From NCBI GenBank assembly GCA_030159075.1, contig BROG01000071.1, forward strand, positions 807,001 through 871,000: a stretch of 64,000 bases of DNA, given 5' to 3'. The translations under genes and the position numbers were made by a program. Below, in pieces: positions 26,964 to 38,548 of this stretch; within the stretch, counting starts at the first letter, position 1; each line of letters starts with the position of its first letter. The notes beneath the pieces were generated by a model. That model had not been told where the DNA came from, did not search any database, and was given only the letters and a program-made list of their open reading frames with translations. This stretch comes from Atrina japonica (lineage: Eukaryota > Mollusca > Bivalvia > Pterioida > Pinnidae).

Positions 26964-27217
26964 TTTACTGCATAATCAAAACGAATACGAAAACTATTTT
27001 TTTTACCGGAAAAACATTTTCATATAAAAAAAATTGGCCCTCCTTTGTTTACTTTCTACGCCACAACTACATAGGCCTTCATCGATACAACAACCGCTGG
27101 TAGAATTACGCAACTTACATCGTTATTTCCCTTTTAAATAACTCTTCTAATACGGAGGTTAATATTTCGCCCGCGTCGTCGACAACCAAGCCATTCCATA
27201 TCGATATTCTAAGTGCA

Positions 27218-30200
27218 ATGAAGAACACACTTGACCCTTTTGCAGAACTAAAAAGAAGAAGTAGTTCGTTTTTAGATACAACATCGGAATGGCAAAATAG
27301 AGAACTACAGCTTACTCGATTACATGAGGAAATGTAAGTCAGTTGCACAACAGAAAAAAAGTCATAAAGTTAACACATTTCCACAACACAGGAGCTGCAA
27401 ATTTCATCTGTATTACTGTAAGTTAAAATCGAGTGTTTGTCGCAAGATCGCGTTTTGACTCTCGGTTTTAAATACCAGATGAAATTTCTTGCTCCTGTGG
27501 TCACAGGCACAATGTAAATGATGTAGTCCCATAATATAAGCCTTTGTTGTTTGCTTTTGATGTTTTATCAGATGATGCTGGACCACGTCTTTTGGTATTA
27601 AAATTGAAAATAAGTATCCGATAAAAACATTGAAATCAAATGATTTGAACCAACAAAGGCTAATGCTATAGGACTAAGGCTCGTGTAGCAAAATTTTGTT
27701 ATACAGTAAAATCTACACATTTAGCGAACAGTTGTTGGACTAATAAAATTGTCTGTTATACTTATAGAGAGGTGTCTGCTGAATGAAGGAGCACCATTCA
27801 CTTCTAAAACATTCATATGCATCATTATCAACACAATCTTTCTTATAATCAAGTGTTCCAATGCAATGCAAGGAAATAGATATCAAGCAAAAACATAAAA
27901 AAAAAAAAAAGAAAGATTATAAGAGTGTTTCTCAAAATAGAAGTTTGGACATACAGCTTAGTGAGAAATTGCCTGTGGCAATAGAAATCGATCATAGGAA
28001 GACTGTCCAATAATTCAAGGTTTAAAATAAATAAGTTATGCATGTTGGTGCCAACAGCTTTGTCCATTGTCCGGGTAAGGGAGGTCTCCATTTATTTAAA
28101 ACAGACGCTAATAGTCTTATATAACAATGTAAATTGGAACCTAGACAAACTTCCTTTATCAGAAGGTGTCTGCTGAAATGAAGGTGTCGGTTATGACAGG
28201 TTTTACTGTATATCATCTTTTACCAATATATATATATCCTCTTTGTATATACATTCACAAGAGGAGGGGCTCAAAGATGCTGTATAACACATTTACTATA
28301 TGTTCCTGTGGTCATTGTCATTGATGATGCTCCTTTAACTTTTATAATTTTCTTTTTTTTTTTTTTCCTACACCCCAAATGATATTAATTAATATAGTCA
28401 TTTACTGAAAAATAATCAACGTACATTATAAAGATGCAGGCATTTGCATTTGGTGTACACTGAGAGTTAACTCTTTATCAAATTGTGTTGTGTTTTATTG
28501 TATCCCACCTGTGGTAAACAGCTGAGGGTAGAATATAAGATGATACTTAAATATTTAGAATCATAAGCAAAAACTTTACATGAAAAAAGGGTTCTAAACA
28601 TTTCAATTTAGATTTTTGTGAAGAGTGAGTAGTGAAGCGTCCTGTTTTTTGTATTGTACAATGTACAAATGTATAGCTCATTTTCTACCTCCTGGCTATA
28701 AAGAGCTCACTATGCTTGCTAATTACTTGGTTCCAGGTGACATACCAGATCATTCCAGATGCACCTACATGTAGGATAATATGGTCTCAACACAGGATGT
28801 AGTGAAACTGCTCAAAGACACCAACCTTGTTACACAACAGGTCATGACTGTATTTCTGGGATGCTATTATATGAGTCAGAAACCAAAAACCTGTAATTTC
28901 AAGCTTCTTTTGACCAAGGTAGAAACCAAGCAAATGAAAGAGTGACAAAAGCACACCAGTCAACAAGAAGAGTGACCCTTGTCAGATGTCAAACTACACC
29001 CTATATATCTTACTTCCATCTGATGCAAGATCATTGAACAAACCATTCATAGCTTTGTCATAAATCACGGGGAAACTGACAATATTCTCACCACTTATCA
29101 AAATGGTTTTCATCTTACTGTCAACAACCTTGCTTCTGACCTAAACAATGGTGACAAAAGAGGTGCCATTCTTTTTGATTTTTTTAAAAGGCTTTCTCTA
29201 GAGTCCCACATAGATGCCTCTTCCTAAAGTTACAACATTTTGCAGTACAAGGCAACATCATGGACTACATCCAGATCCTCTTTTTAGATTGTATGCAGGA
29301 AGCTGGATGAAGCCACTGCTAGCAGATGTACTGTAAAATCAGTAGTGGCCCCTCACTCTTACTGGTGTACATCAATCATACACTATACTGTTTCCAGCAA
29401 CAATCTTGTCTAATCACAAGAGTATTAGGTGTGTTAAGGACTCTGGCAAGCTACAGGAGGTCGTGCAAAAACGGCATCTGTGGGAAGGCAAGTGACTTAT
29501 GCAGTTCCACTCAGAAATGTTGGAGATCATTGCCATCTGGAACCAAAGGTAATACCATACAGTATGCCTTCCCCATCCATGGCCCACTGCTTGCAACATA
29601 TTGACAACATGACGTACTTGGAGGTAACATTCAACATTACATGTCCAGAACAGATTCATGTTTAACAAAAAAGCAGATAGGATCAAGAGTACTAGTAAGG
29701 CATCATTTCACTGCTTGGAAATAGTGAAATATCGCCTTCATTTTCACTGCAACTTGCATGATCTTGGCTCTAACCTTGGTAATTGTTTAATAAAACAGGA
29801 TCCTGGGGCAATCACATGAAATATCTGTCCCTAACAATCAGCATTGCATTTTACTCATTAGATTTCAGTGACTCGAATACAGTATTAATCATAATCAAAC
29901 TAGTGACCTAAAATTAAATGAGTGTTTGTTGTTCAGTTTGTCTGATGAAAGTATAAAGGGAAGCAACTCTTAAAATATCTGCTGCATTATGATGACTATC
30001 CAGACAGTTACTTAAAATAAGGTGTTACATATTACATGTACATGCTTTATCAATGGTTCATTAACATTTTATTTTAACAGAATAGCCAGGAGAGAGGTTC
30101 ACCTTGGCTACAGTATGTCATACACCAGAAGTCAGCAGGCGCGGAAACAAAAAGGAGAATTAGTAGATATTGAGAAAGGACGACAGCGAAATGAAAAATA

Positions 30201-33200
30201 TTTACAGGTTTACTTTTAGCATGATTTTTAATCTATTGAATATTGCAATGCATAAGGTAGGGTCAACTAGTGAACATTTTTTAAAAATAAACATTTTATG
30301 TAAAGACAAATACACTATTACCTATCATGAAAGGCCATCTGTTTTCTGAAAACATTCTGAATACAACTAAATTAAGTACCGTATTTTACGGCCTATAGGT
30401 CGATATTTTTTTTCTCCAATGTTGTGACCTCGACCTATTTGCCGCATCGACTTATCTTTAAAAAAAATAGTGAAATATTTACCTTGTATCTGCAATTCCT
30501 CATTTTAACATCGTAATTCAAAATTTTCCATGGGATAATCTAGGGGCCTACTCCAAACACCCATTTGTATTTACACTTAATAGGACTATTAAATGTGACC
30601 TCGTGTATGCGTAATGCACTGTGTTCATAATCAAGTGACAAAATAATGATCTTTCAAGTTACAATATCATTGAGATTCAAGACTGTGTCAGAAACTGCGT
30701 GATAAAAATACATCGTTTACATTATATTTATACCGGACAGTTTATACTTTTGAATGATTCCCTTATCTCGGCACCCCACTGTGAAGTCTTCATTCAGACA
30801 AGCTGTGTTCACTGGAACGTGACCTTCAACTGATAAGGATCGCGCGTCAGTCTTTGAAGTTGGGAAAGTTTTGGAAAAGGTGTTACATAAACTAATTGAC
30901 ACTAAACCTTGAGTATTTAATTGTTTGACAATTGCAGTAGCATAATAATTTAGGTCAATGTAAGGATAAGACAAGGATTGAGGTCGCTTGTGTAAACAGC
31001 ATAAAGAATTTAATGATGATTTGACAGGTAACATAATGGCGATGCTTGTATACATAATCAGTACACACGAGTAATATAAGTGATGTTAAATATATATATG
31101 ATGCAACTTATATGCTTTTTAATCACTCCTATTTAATACTGTGCCGTAAAATAGGCCGATCACTCTGATTATTTTAATAGGCTACCATCGTGTTAGCACC
31201 AGTTATTAAACATAAACGATGCAATTTCTGTGTTCTCCCATTCATGTTTCCATCTTTGCCGACATCGACCTATCCTCTGTTTCGACCTATTTAATACTTA
31301 AGCCTGGATTTTTGCCAAAAATCGGCCATTCGACCTATCCCCCATATCGACTTATAGGCCATAAAATACGGTAATCCTTTAAATTAAACATGTTTTCAGT
31401 AGAGATGAAATCTTTAAATATCAACTTAATTGTGTAACTTATATTTTCCCCTCTGTATTACATCTTTGTCCTCTATATTATATGTATGTCCTCCATAGTA
31501 CATGTATATCTCTATATTGGATTTATGCCTTCTATAATTACATCTATGTCCTCTCTATAATACATCTACATGTATGTCTTCTATATTACATTTATGCCCT
31601 CTATAATACATCTATGTCTTCTGTATTACAATTATGCCTCTACAATTCATCTATGTTCTCTATTACATTTATGCCCTTTATAATACATCCATGTCTTCTA
31701 TATTACATTTATGCCCTCTATAATACATCTATGTCTTCTGTATTACATTTATATCCTCTATAATACATCCATTTTCCTCTACTACATTTATGCCCTCTAT
31801 AACACATCTGTGTCTTATATATTACATTTATACGCTCTATAATGCATCTATGTCCTCTAAATTATATGGATGACCTCTATAGACTAGTACAAGTATGTTC
31901 TCTATATTACATGTATGCCCTTTTTGATATATCTGTGTCCTCTATCTTATATTATGCTTTCAATATTTCATTAATGACTTCTGTACTTTCAGGATCTTTT
32001 TAATACAGAAGAAGCAATACAGCTTGAAGCAATGAACCCTCCCAGTCCTAGGCTTACAACTTTACAGGTATTCTAATTTCCTCTTTTTTAATGATTTTAT
32101 TTGAAGTGATCATTGTGATTAATTAATTAAGCTTGTACGTATAAATTTGTGCTTTCCGATAATAAAAAAAAAAAAAATGATTTAATCATTGTAGACACTC
32201 TGGCAAGCCAATAATCGATTTATCTTTCCTTGCATCCATTTTCTTCTGTTGTCACAGTGTCACCATTTTATATGGATATAACTTTGGTTTTTAAATCAGG
32301 TATCTGCCAGGGATCATTATAATTCATTTGTAATTTAATTCCAGAAAATAATATTTGGTAATTCATGTGCCCATTTATGATTTTGTCATCGTTGATCAGG
32401 ATAAACATCGGGGCCCGGTGTCATACAATATTTTGACGTCTGCAATAGATTGACTAGGGTCAAAATATTGTATGTCAGCGGCAACATAAAAGCATGAGAC
32501 TTTACACAAATTTGAGAATATTCTGAACTTGGCCTGCTCAAACTTACCGTAAGTAATTCTTACATTTTATGGTGCCAGTCCCAGCTTTTTTTAAACACTA
32601 TTTCATATAGATGCCTGGTAATTAAAATAAGCAATTCACCAGTCAATTATATTTGAGGTTACTAAACGATGATCAGTCTATTTTTACAGAGTGATGATTG
32701 ATGTATCAAAATGTGACGGGACTAAGTTTGTGCACATGCGTGTGTTTGTTAGAAGGAGTATAATATCAAAATGGTCATATAATAAACTTTTTACCATGTC
32801 TAAATTACAAATTATAACACATAACAATATATAACAATTACAAGATACTTTCTAATTCCAATATTCTTGCCAACAAAGAATTAAAAATCCTTTCTCCATG
32901 TTCTTTTTTTATGATTTTGGACGACACTGAATGAGCAGACAATGAAATTTACCAGAAACGGATGACACTCGGAACTCTCTTTTCTTTTCATTGAATAGAG
33001 AAGTTCCGACCAGGAGGTGCATTACAAAAATAATTCATGCATGGGGGTGCATTATGAGAATGATTAATGTACGTGGCGTGACAGTATTATATACACAAAT
33101 GTACCGTAGTTTTATATAGCACAGACATATGATCAATGTAAATATCAAATCACCAGGTAACCATGGTTTTCCATAAAAGAATAAGTTCAGAAATATGATA

Positions 33201-33845
33201 TATTTGTTTTACTTCCCTAATGCTGTAGTACTTGTTCCCAAACCTACAGGGTCGTTAGCTGTGTTTACCAAAAATTCTTATGATATTTTTCTACTTTAAG
33301 TACTAGTACTTAATGTACAATAACAAATAAGAGGTATACACAGGCATAAAAAATCTTATCTTCCTGTATATTTTGTGAAAATAAGATCAGGTCCAATGTG
33401 GTATTCATATACAAACAGTGAGGTTGAGTTAATCAATTGAAATTGAAAAAAGTGCCAAACCTGGGTTTCTCAAGCAATTTTCTCAAAATATATAGGAATT
33501 TAAGGAATATTTTACGCCTGTGTGTATCTTTTTTTTTGCTATTGTATATCAGTCAAAGTACTGGAGTAAAGAAGGAGACAAAACATTTGAAAAAACACAA
33601 CTAATGACCCTGTAAGATTACGGGAAGTATTCAAATTCTTCAGAAACTGTTTATAACAGCTTCCTTTTAAATTTCAGTCAAATTATTGGTCAATGGTAAA
33701 AAGTATGAAGCCACTATGGGAGCGGAGTTTAGAACAGAAATCATTGTCCAATCCTGTTAGTGCTAGATCAAAGTCTTCCGCTAGGTCAAATTATAGCAGA
33801 AAGTCTGTTGAAAAGCCAGAGAGAAGGTCGAAGAAGAAAAAGTGA
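27218..33845 (+). CDS. CEP15: Centrosomal protein 15 homologue (C3orf14-like), four exons
   Basis: Exons 27218-27333, 30081-30207, 31993-32067 and 33678-33845 join in frame (junction phases 2, 0, 0), all with GT-AG introns (AAT/GTAAGT, TTTTAACAG, TTACAG/GTTTAC, CTTTCAG, TTACAG/GTATTC, AAATTTCAG), to give 161 residues ending in TGA. The start ATG has G at -3 and the frame upstream is closed by TAG. From memory, the human protein is about 128 residues; shared features are the LTRLHEEI stretch at about residues 32 to 39, a helical charged middle, and the C-terminal block LQSNYWSMVKSMKPLWERSL at about 105 to 124, matching a YWxSVxxxxPxWE pattern. The tail (about 125 to 161) is Ser/Arg/Lys-rich and ends RRSKKKK, an extension not in the human protein. 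The family is centrosomal; a ciliary-base role is inference. No membrane or signal segment is seen. All three introns carry mobile DNA. The first AATAAA downstream is at about 35149. Confidence 0.82.
27703..28209. mobile_element. MITE in intron 1 of the CEP15-like gene
   Basis: The left end TACAGTAAAATCTACACA and right end (inverted) TACAGTAAAACCTGTCATAA are flanked by TA. Internal GGTGTCTGCTGAATGAAGG / GGTGTCTGCTGAAATGAAGG pairs lie near each end. A Tc1/mariner-type origin would fit the TA; this is inference. Confidence 0.65.
28790..29760 (+). pseudogene. Dead LINE reverse-transcriptase fragment in intron 1
   Basis: Across frames, the order of retained motifs follows a CR1/Jockey-type polymerase: DVVKLLKDTN near 28797, a degraded NYRPISLTSI counterpart (LHPIYLTSI, then KIIEQTIHS) near 28990 to 29056, DNILTTYQNGFHL near 29078, GAILFDFFKR (catalytic FDFxKAFD region, altered) near 29164, VPHRCLFLKLQHF near 29207, and GPSLLLVYIN (GPLLFLVYIND region) near 29349. 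A second catalytic FADD box is not recognisable. Several stops and frameshifts break it. It lies in the same orientation as the host gene. Confidence 0.8.
30377..31373. mobile_element. 997-bp TIR element in intron 2 of the CEP15-like gene
   Basis: The ends TACCGTATTTTACGGCCTAT and, inverted, TACCGTATTTTATGGCCTAT continue as AGGTCGATAT / AAGTCGATAT, giving about 30 bases of terminal inverted repeat beginning with TA. Inner ends repeat TCGACCTAT several times (30428, 31266, 31282, 31330). The TA at both ends fits IS630/Tc1/mariner-type insertion. No transposase domain is recognisable in the interior. Confidence 0.9.
31449..31965. repeat. Minisatellite, 40-bp unit (two related 20-mers), about 12 copies
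   Basis: Units follow CTCTATAATACATCTATGTC then TTCTGTATTACATTTATGCC; the two halves resemble each other. It stops about 30 bases before exon 3 of the CEP15-like gene, so it forms the polypyrimidine-rich approach to that acceptor. Confidence 0.88.
32068..33331. other. First part of intron 3 of the CEP15-like gene
   Basis: One small foldback is seen: CAATATTTTGACGTC near 32427 against GGTCAAAATATTGTATG near 32457. Nothing else is recognised. Confidence 0.5.
33332..33528. mobile_element. 197-bp MITE in intron 3
   Basis: The left end GGTATACACAGGCATAAAAA and right end (inverted) GATACACACAGGCGTAAAAT form terminal inverted repeats. The left end recurs at about 50540 (GATATACACAGGCATAAAAA), followed by a related TTTTCACAAAACATATAGGAA stretch, so a second partial copy sits in an intron of the hAT gene. 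Confidence 0.8.
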
Positions 33846-34384
33846 TTAAAGGGAAATAACTTGTGTTCAACCTATTTGTAAGAAAATTCCTCTGATGAAA
33901 GGTTTGGCATAAATGAAAGTGAATTGTTTAAAAGTGGAATATGACTAAAATGAGATTATATGTGTGGATTGGGATTAAGTCAGAATCTTAATCTTCTATA
34001 AATTGCTTCTTAACTCTTAACTTATAAACTCAAATTTCGATGTTAAAAACACAAAGTTGGTAAACATTTGTATAGCATGTTATGTTGGAGTACTGACATT
34101 GGGTAGATTATAACACAGCAATCATGTTTTTAAATCAAAGATTGTTACATGATACTCAATTTAAGAGTTTTGATAAGAGATTTTATTGTGCATATTATGT
34201 ACTGATACATTTTTTTTTGCTGTGTAACATATTTGTGATATGTCGATCAGAGCCGTCTGTCAATGGACACCGATATTTTGATGATAACTTCTCTGATCAG
34301 GTACCCTAGATACTGTAAAACAGTTTCTTTGGCACTGTTAAGAATTTTTATCGCTGTGACCTTTTATCACTTTCATAACTCGGG
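33846..34384. other. Downstream region of the CEP15-like gene
   Basis: Presumed 3' UTR and flank. No AATAAA is present before about 35149, so the polyadenylation site is not determined. Confidence 0.4.
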
Positions 34385-34545
34385 ACATTTTCACAGTTTT
34401 ACCCTTCCATCCCAAAGTATAAATTCTTCAATACCAAAATATAAATCTTCAGAATTTCTTGGATACATATAAAAATCTGGTTAATATTGGACAAACTTGG
34501 ATCTCTGGCAATCCTGAGATGGGATTAAGTGCCATTGAGTATTAT
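34385..34545 (-). repeat. Dispersed repeat core, copy 7, diverged
   Basis: ATACCAAAATATAAATCTTC, GGACAAACTTGGATCTCTGG and GAGATGGGATTAAGTGCC align in order with the copy at 17020. Confidence 0.6.
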
Positions 34546-35735
34546 GGTATGTTCTTTTCTGTTGTTTTAGTCCAGTCTCTCATGGTCTGTACATGTATTA
34601 GCATTTTAAACATACATATAAGTGACAAATTACAGCATTTCAGCATTTGTGATCATAGTCACTTGTCAGGTTTACTCCACTGAAAAATTTAGTGCATCTA
34701 CAGAAATCGCTAAAATGATTTGTGCACCAGAATATTTTGTTTTATAGAATGATGGATATAAGATGTTATAACTTTTTGATTGACTACATGTTATGCTTGA
34801 GTATTTTTTGAGTATCTTGTAATGTACTGCCATAAGAAACCTCGATAAAGGGGCCGCCGTGTTCATCAGGTTAATTATTTATCATTATCAGATGTTGTTG
34901 CAGGGCTTGTCATAGATTATTTTAGACTATAGAATCATGCAAGAATGAGTGCCTGAATTTGTTTTGTTATCTGTGAAATTTGACTACCATAGGAGTGAAA
35001 TTTTAGGGAGATGCAAATTTTGCATTTTATACTAGGAAAATTGGTTTATTTATACCAGACCAGAGGCTGAAAATTTTATTTAAGCTGCTTGGGTCCAGGA
35101 TGTTTTAGTTAAATTTTTCCTGGGTCTGGTCCTCTAACATATGGGTTCAATAAAAATAAATCTAAGTCAGAGTTTTAATATAATCAATCAATACAAATAA
35201 CAATTATCAAAGGTGGGAACACAAAATATATTAACCAAAAACTGCCACAAAATCATATGAGAAAATGACATTTTAACTTTACAAAGGAAATAAATAAAGT
35301 TTAGAAACAAAGAAATTGACAGAATAGTCATTCATTGATTCACACTTGTTAGAGTCCGAAAGTGAAATATGTAGGTCTTATCAATATCATCATACCAAAA
35401 TCTGAACTATCAGATCATATACAAATACAATTTTGCTCATCAATATTCTCTCATTGTTGAAGACAAATTTCTATCAATATTTGTTTAAAAGAAATTCAAA
35501 AAAGTGCTTCATTTTTTACATACATGTATCTAATAAAAACCAGTAGTTTCTAAAACATTCCGAAACCTTTAAATATAGTTTTTCACTATTGGAATGAATA
35601 ATGTATTGCAATACAGTAATTCTCTGACATAATTGTAATATACATTTACCTCTAGGACAAACACTCAGATGACCTTTACCATGCATGCTCATATACATGT
35701 ACATGTATATATTTTTGAAGCTGAAGCAATATTGG
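34546..35735. other. Non-genic stretch
   Basis: AT-rich, with short ACATGTACATGTAT runs near 35520 and 35696. No gene is recognised. Confidence 0.5.
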
Positions 35736-35737
35736 GG

Positions 35738-36115
35738 AAAATGCCGTCTGAAACTTCTTTGTGTAGTATCATATCAGAAAATGCCGTCTGAGGCTTCATT
35801 GTGGAGTGTCATATAAGGAAATGTCGTCTGAAGCTTCATTCTCTAGTATCATATCAGAAAATGCCGTCTGAAGTTTCATTGTGTAGTACTGTAGTATCAT
35901 ATAAGAAAATGCCGTCTGAAGCTTCATTGTGTAGTACTGTAGTATCATATAAGAAAATGCCGTCTGAAGCTTCATTGTGTAGTATCATATAAGAAAATGC
36001 CGTCTGAAGCTTCAGTACTATCATATAAGAAAATGCCGTCTGAAGCTTCAGTAGTATCATATAAGAAAATGACGTCTGAAGCTTCATTGTCTAGTACCAT
36101 AAAGAAAATGCCGTC
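35738..36115. repeat. Minisatellite, about 40-bp unit with length variants, about 10 copies
   Basis: Units begin GAAAATGCCGTCTGAAGCTT and end AGTATCATATAA. Some carry an extra TACTGTAG and late ones are shortened to about 36 bases. Degenerate AAATGTGAAG units continue to about 36170. Both strands are partly open through it; I treat that as an artefact. Confidence 0.9.
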
Positions 36116-36261
36116 TGAAGGTGAGATAAGAAAATGTGAAGTTGAGATAAGTAAATGTGAAGCTAAGAGTAAGACTGCCATGTGTGTAGCTTCATGTAAA
36201 AAAAAAAACAAGATGAAAATGCCAGATATACATATAGATAATTAAGATTGAAACTTAGATA

Positions 36262-36395
36262 TATGGTTGAACCTGTCTTAAAAGACCACTCTTTATAAAA
36301 GACAACTTTTTTATACCCATTGAGAGACCACCTATCTCAAAAAAACAATATTCCAGTGACAAAATGTGGTGGTCTCTCAAGACAGATTTCACTGT
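36262..36395. mobile_element. Degenerate MITE
   Basis: GGTTGAACCTGTCTTAAAAG plus ACCAC at the left matches the inverse of GTGGTCTCTCAAGACAGATTTCAC at the right. The ends recall the AACCTGTC motif of the element at 27703. Confidence 0.55.
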
Positions 36396-37080
36396 GTTGC
36401 TTAATTAGTCAAAATTAACAAATGCAATAATAATTTTTACAATTTTTATTTGAAAAGTCTATTATCTATCTCTTGACTTTTAATGTAATGGCAGGTATTT
36501 TCAAAGATGTTTTAAATATTACAATGTTCTGTTTAATTGATCACTTATTGTACTATATCTAGCGACATATGTACACATGTATGTTCATACACAACTATTT
36601 TATTATGTATTCAGTATTACTCGTATTTATTTATTATTATCTTGTTTTTCTCTTCTTTTTTTACTTGTTGGAAATGGAGGAAAAGATGGGAGTTGTCGTG
36701 ATGTTGACCCACTGACCTATATTTTGTTGTATTGTTTACTGTATATCTATATTCTATTTCATAATCTACATGTAACTGATTGTTAATTCTGTTATACAAA
36801 TATTTATGTTAGTTTCAGAATTTGTAAAACTTTTTAAATAGTTTTGAGTAGTATGTCGTCAGTTTCACATCTGGTGGGTATGTAAGTCTTTTATTCTGTA
36901 TATCAAGCTAATTTAAACCAATGACTTTATTGTAATGCTGGAAATGCCGAAAATGTGGTATTTCTGATGATAGTCATGGCCAGTATTTAATCAAAGTACA
37001 GAAAATCCTGAAAAGTATGGAATTTTGTCCTTAATATTGTTGAGCATGAAATAGTAGCATGAAAGTGATTGCCTAATTCT

Positions 37081-38548
37081 AAGATGTGAATAGGTAAATA
37101 CACTGCAACTTGTAAACAAAAGTGTGAACAGGTAAACACATTGTCACTTGTATTCATAGGTGTAAGCAGTTAAAAACACCAACATTTATATTCACAGATA
37201 TGAACTGGTAAATACACAACAAATTGTATACAAAGGTGTAAATGGGAAAACACATTGTCACTTGTATTCACAGGTGTAAGTAGTTCAAAACACCAACACT
37301 TATATTCACAGATATGAACTGGTAAATACACTACAAATTGTATACAGAGGTGTAAATGGGAAAACACATTGTCACTTGTATTCATAGGTGTAAGCAGTTA
37401 AAAACACCAACATTTATATTCACAGATATGAACTGGTAAATACACTACAAATTGTATACAAAGGTGTAAATGGGAAAACACATTGTCACTTGTATTCACA
37501 GGTGTAAGTAGTTCAAAACACCAACACTTATATTCACAGATATGAACTGGTAAATACACTACAAATTGTATACAAAGGTGTAAATGGGAAAACACATTGT
37601 CACTTGTATTCACAGGTGTAAGTAGTTCAAAACACCAACACTTATATTCACAGATATGAACTGGTAAATACACTACAAATTGTATACAAAGGTGTAAATG
37701 GGAAAACACATTGTCACTTGTATTCACAGGTGTAAGTAGTTCAAAACACCAACACTCATATTCACAGATATGAACTGGTAAATACACTACAAATTGTATA
37801 CAAAGGTGTAAATGGGAAAACACATTGTCACTTGTATTCACAGGTGTAAGTAGTTCAAAACACCAACACTTATATTCACAGATATGAACTGGTAAATACA
37901 CTACAAATTGTATACAAAGGTGTAAATGGGAAAACACATTGTCACTTGTATTCACAGGTGTAAGTAGTTCAGAACACCAACACTTATATTCACAGATATG
38001 AACTGGTAAATACACTACAAATTGTATACAAAGGTGTAAATGGGAAAACACATTGTCACTTGTATTCATAGGTGTAAGCAGTTAAAAACACCAACATTTA
38101 TATTCACAGATATGAACTGGTAAATACACTACAAATTGTATACAAAGGTGTAAATGGGAAAACACATTGTCACTTGTATTCACAGGTGTAAGTAGTTCAA
38201 AACACCAACACTTATATTCACAGATATGAACTGGTAAATACACTGCCACTCATAGAAAAAGGTGTGAACAGGTAAATACAATGCCACTTGTATTCACAAA
38301 TGTGAACAGGAAAATACACTGCCACTTGTATTCACAGGTGTGAACTGGTAACTACACTGCCACTTTTATTCACAGTTGTGAACAGGAAAATACACTGCCA
38401 CTTGTGTTCACAGCTGTAAAGTGGTAAATATACAATATGCCACTTGTATTCACAAGTGTGAGCGGGTAAATACACTGCCTTTTTGATATGTTACAGACGA
38501 AAGACTTGTACTCACAGGTGTGAACAGGTATTTTTACTGCCACTTAGT
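37081..38548. repeat. Higher-order satellite: 38-bp monomers arranged as 114-bp trimers
   Basis: The string TTCACAGATATGAACTGG starts at 37191 and recurs exactly every 114 bases up to 38217, ten times, with only scattered substitutions. Each 114-bp unit divides into three alignable 38-bp monomers (37191-37228, 37229-37266, 37267-37304) that differ from one another much more than the same monomer differs between units. Flanks (37081 to about 37115 and 38255 to 38548) hold single diverged monomers without the trimer order. Because 114 is a multiple of three, one minus frame stays open for 223 codons; this is not taken as a gene. Confidence 0.95.

Noticed and set aside
27115..27348. 77-codon minus frame
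   Set aside because: Antisense of CEP15-like exon 1, which has a better start, donor and homology.
30717..31055. 112-codon minus frame inside the 997-bp TIR element, considered as a transposase piece
   Set aside because: No DDE/DDD or helix-turn-helix pattern recognised and composition is unremarkable.
35801..36245. Repeat peptide frames (MPSEAS-type) on both strands
   Set aside because: Consequence of the 40-bp minisatellite; length variants of 36, 40 and 48 bases break the frame.
37081..38548. CRISPR-like regular spacing
   Set aside because: The units are contiguous with no unique spacers, lie in eukaryotic DNA and have no cas genes; this is a satellite.
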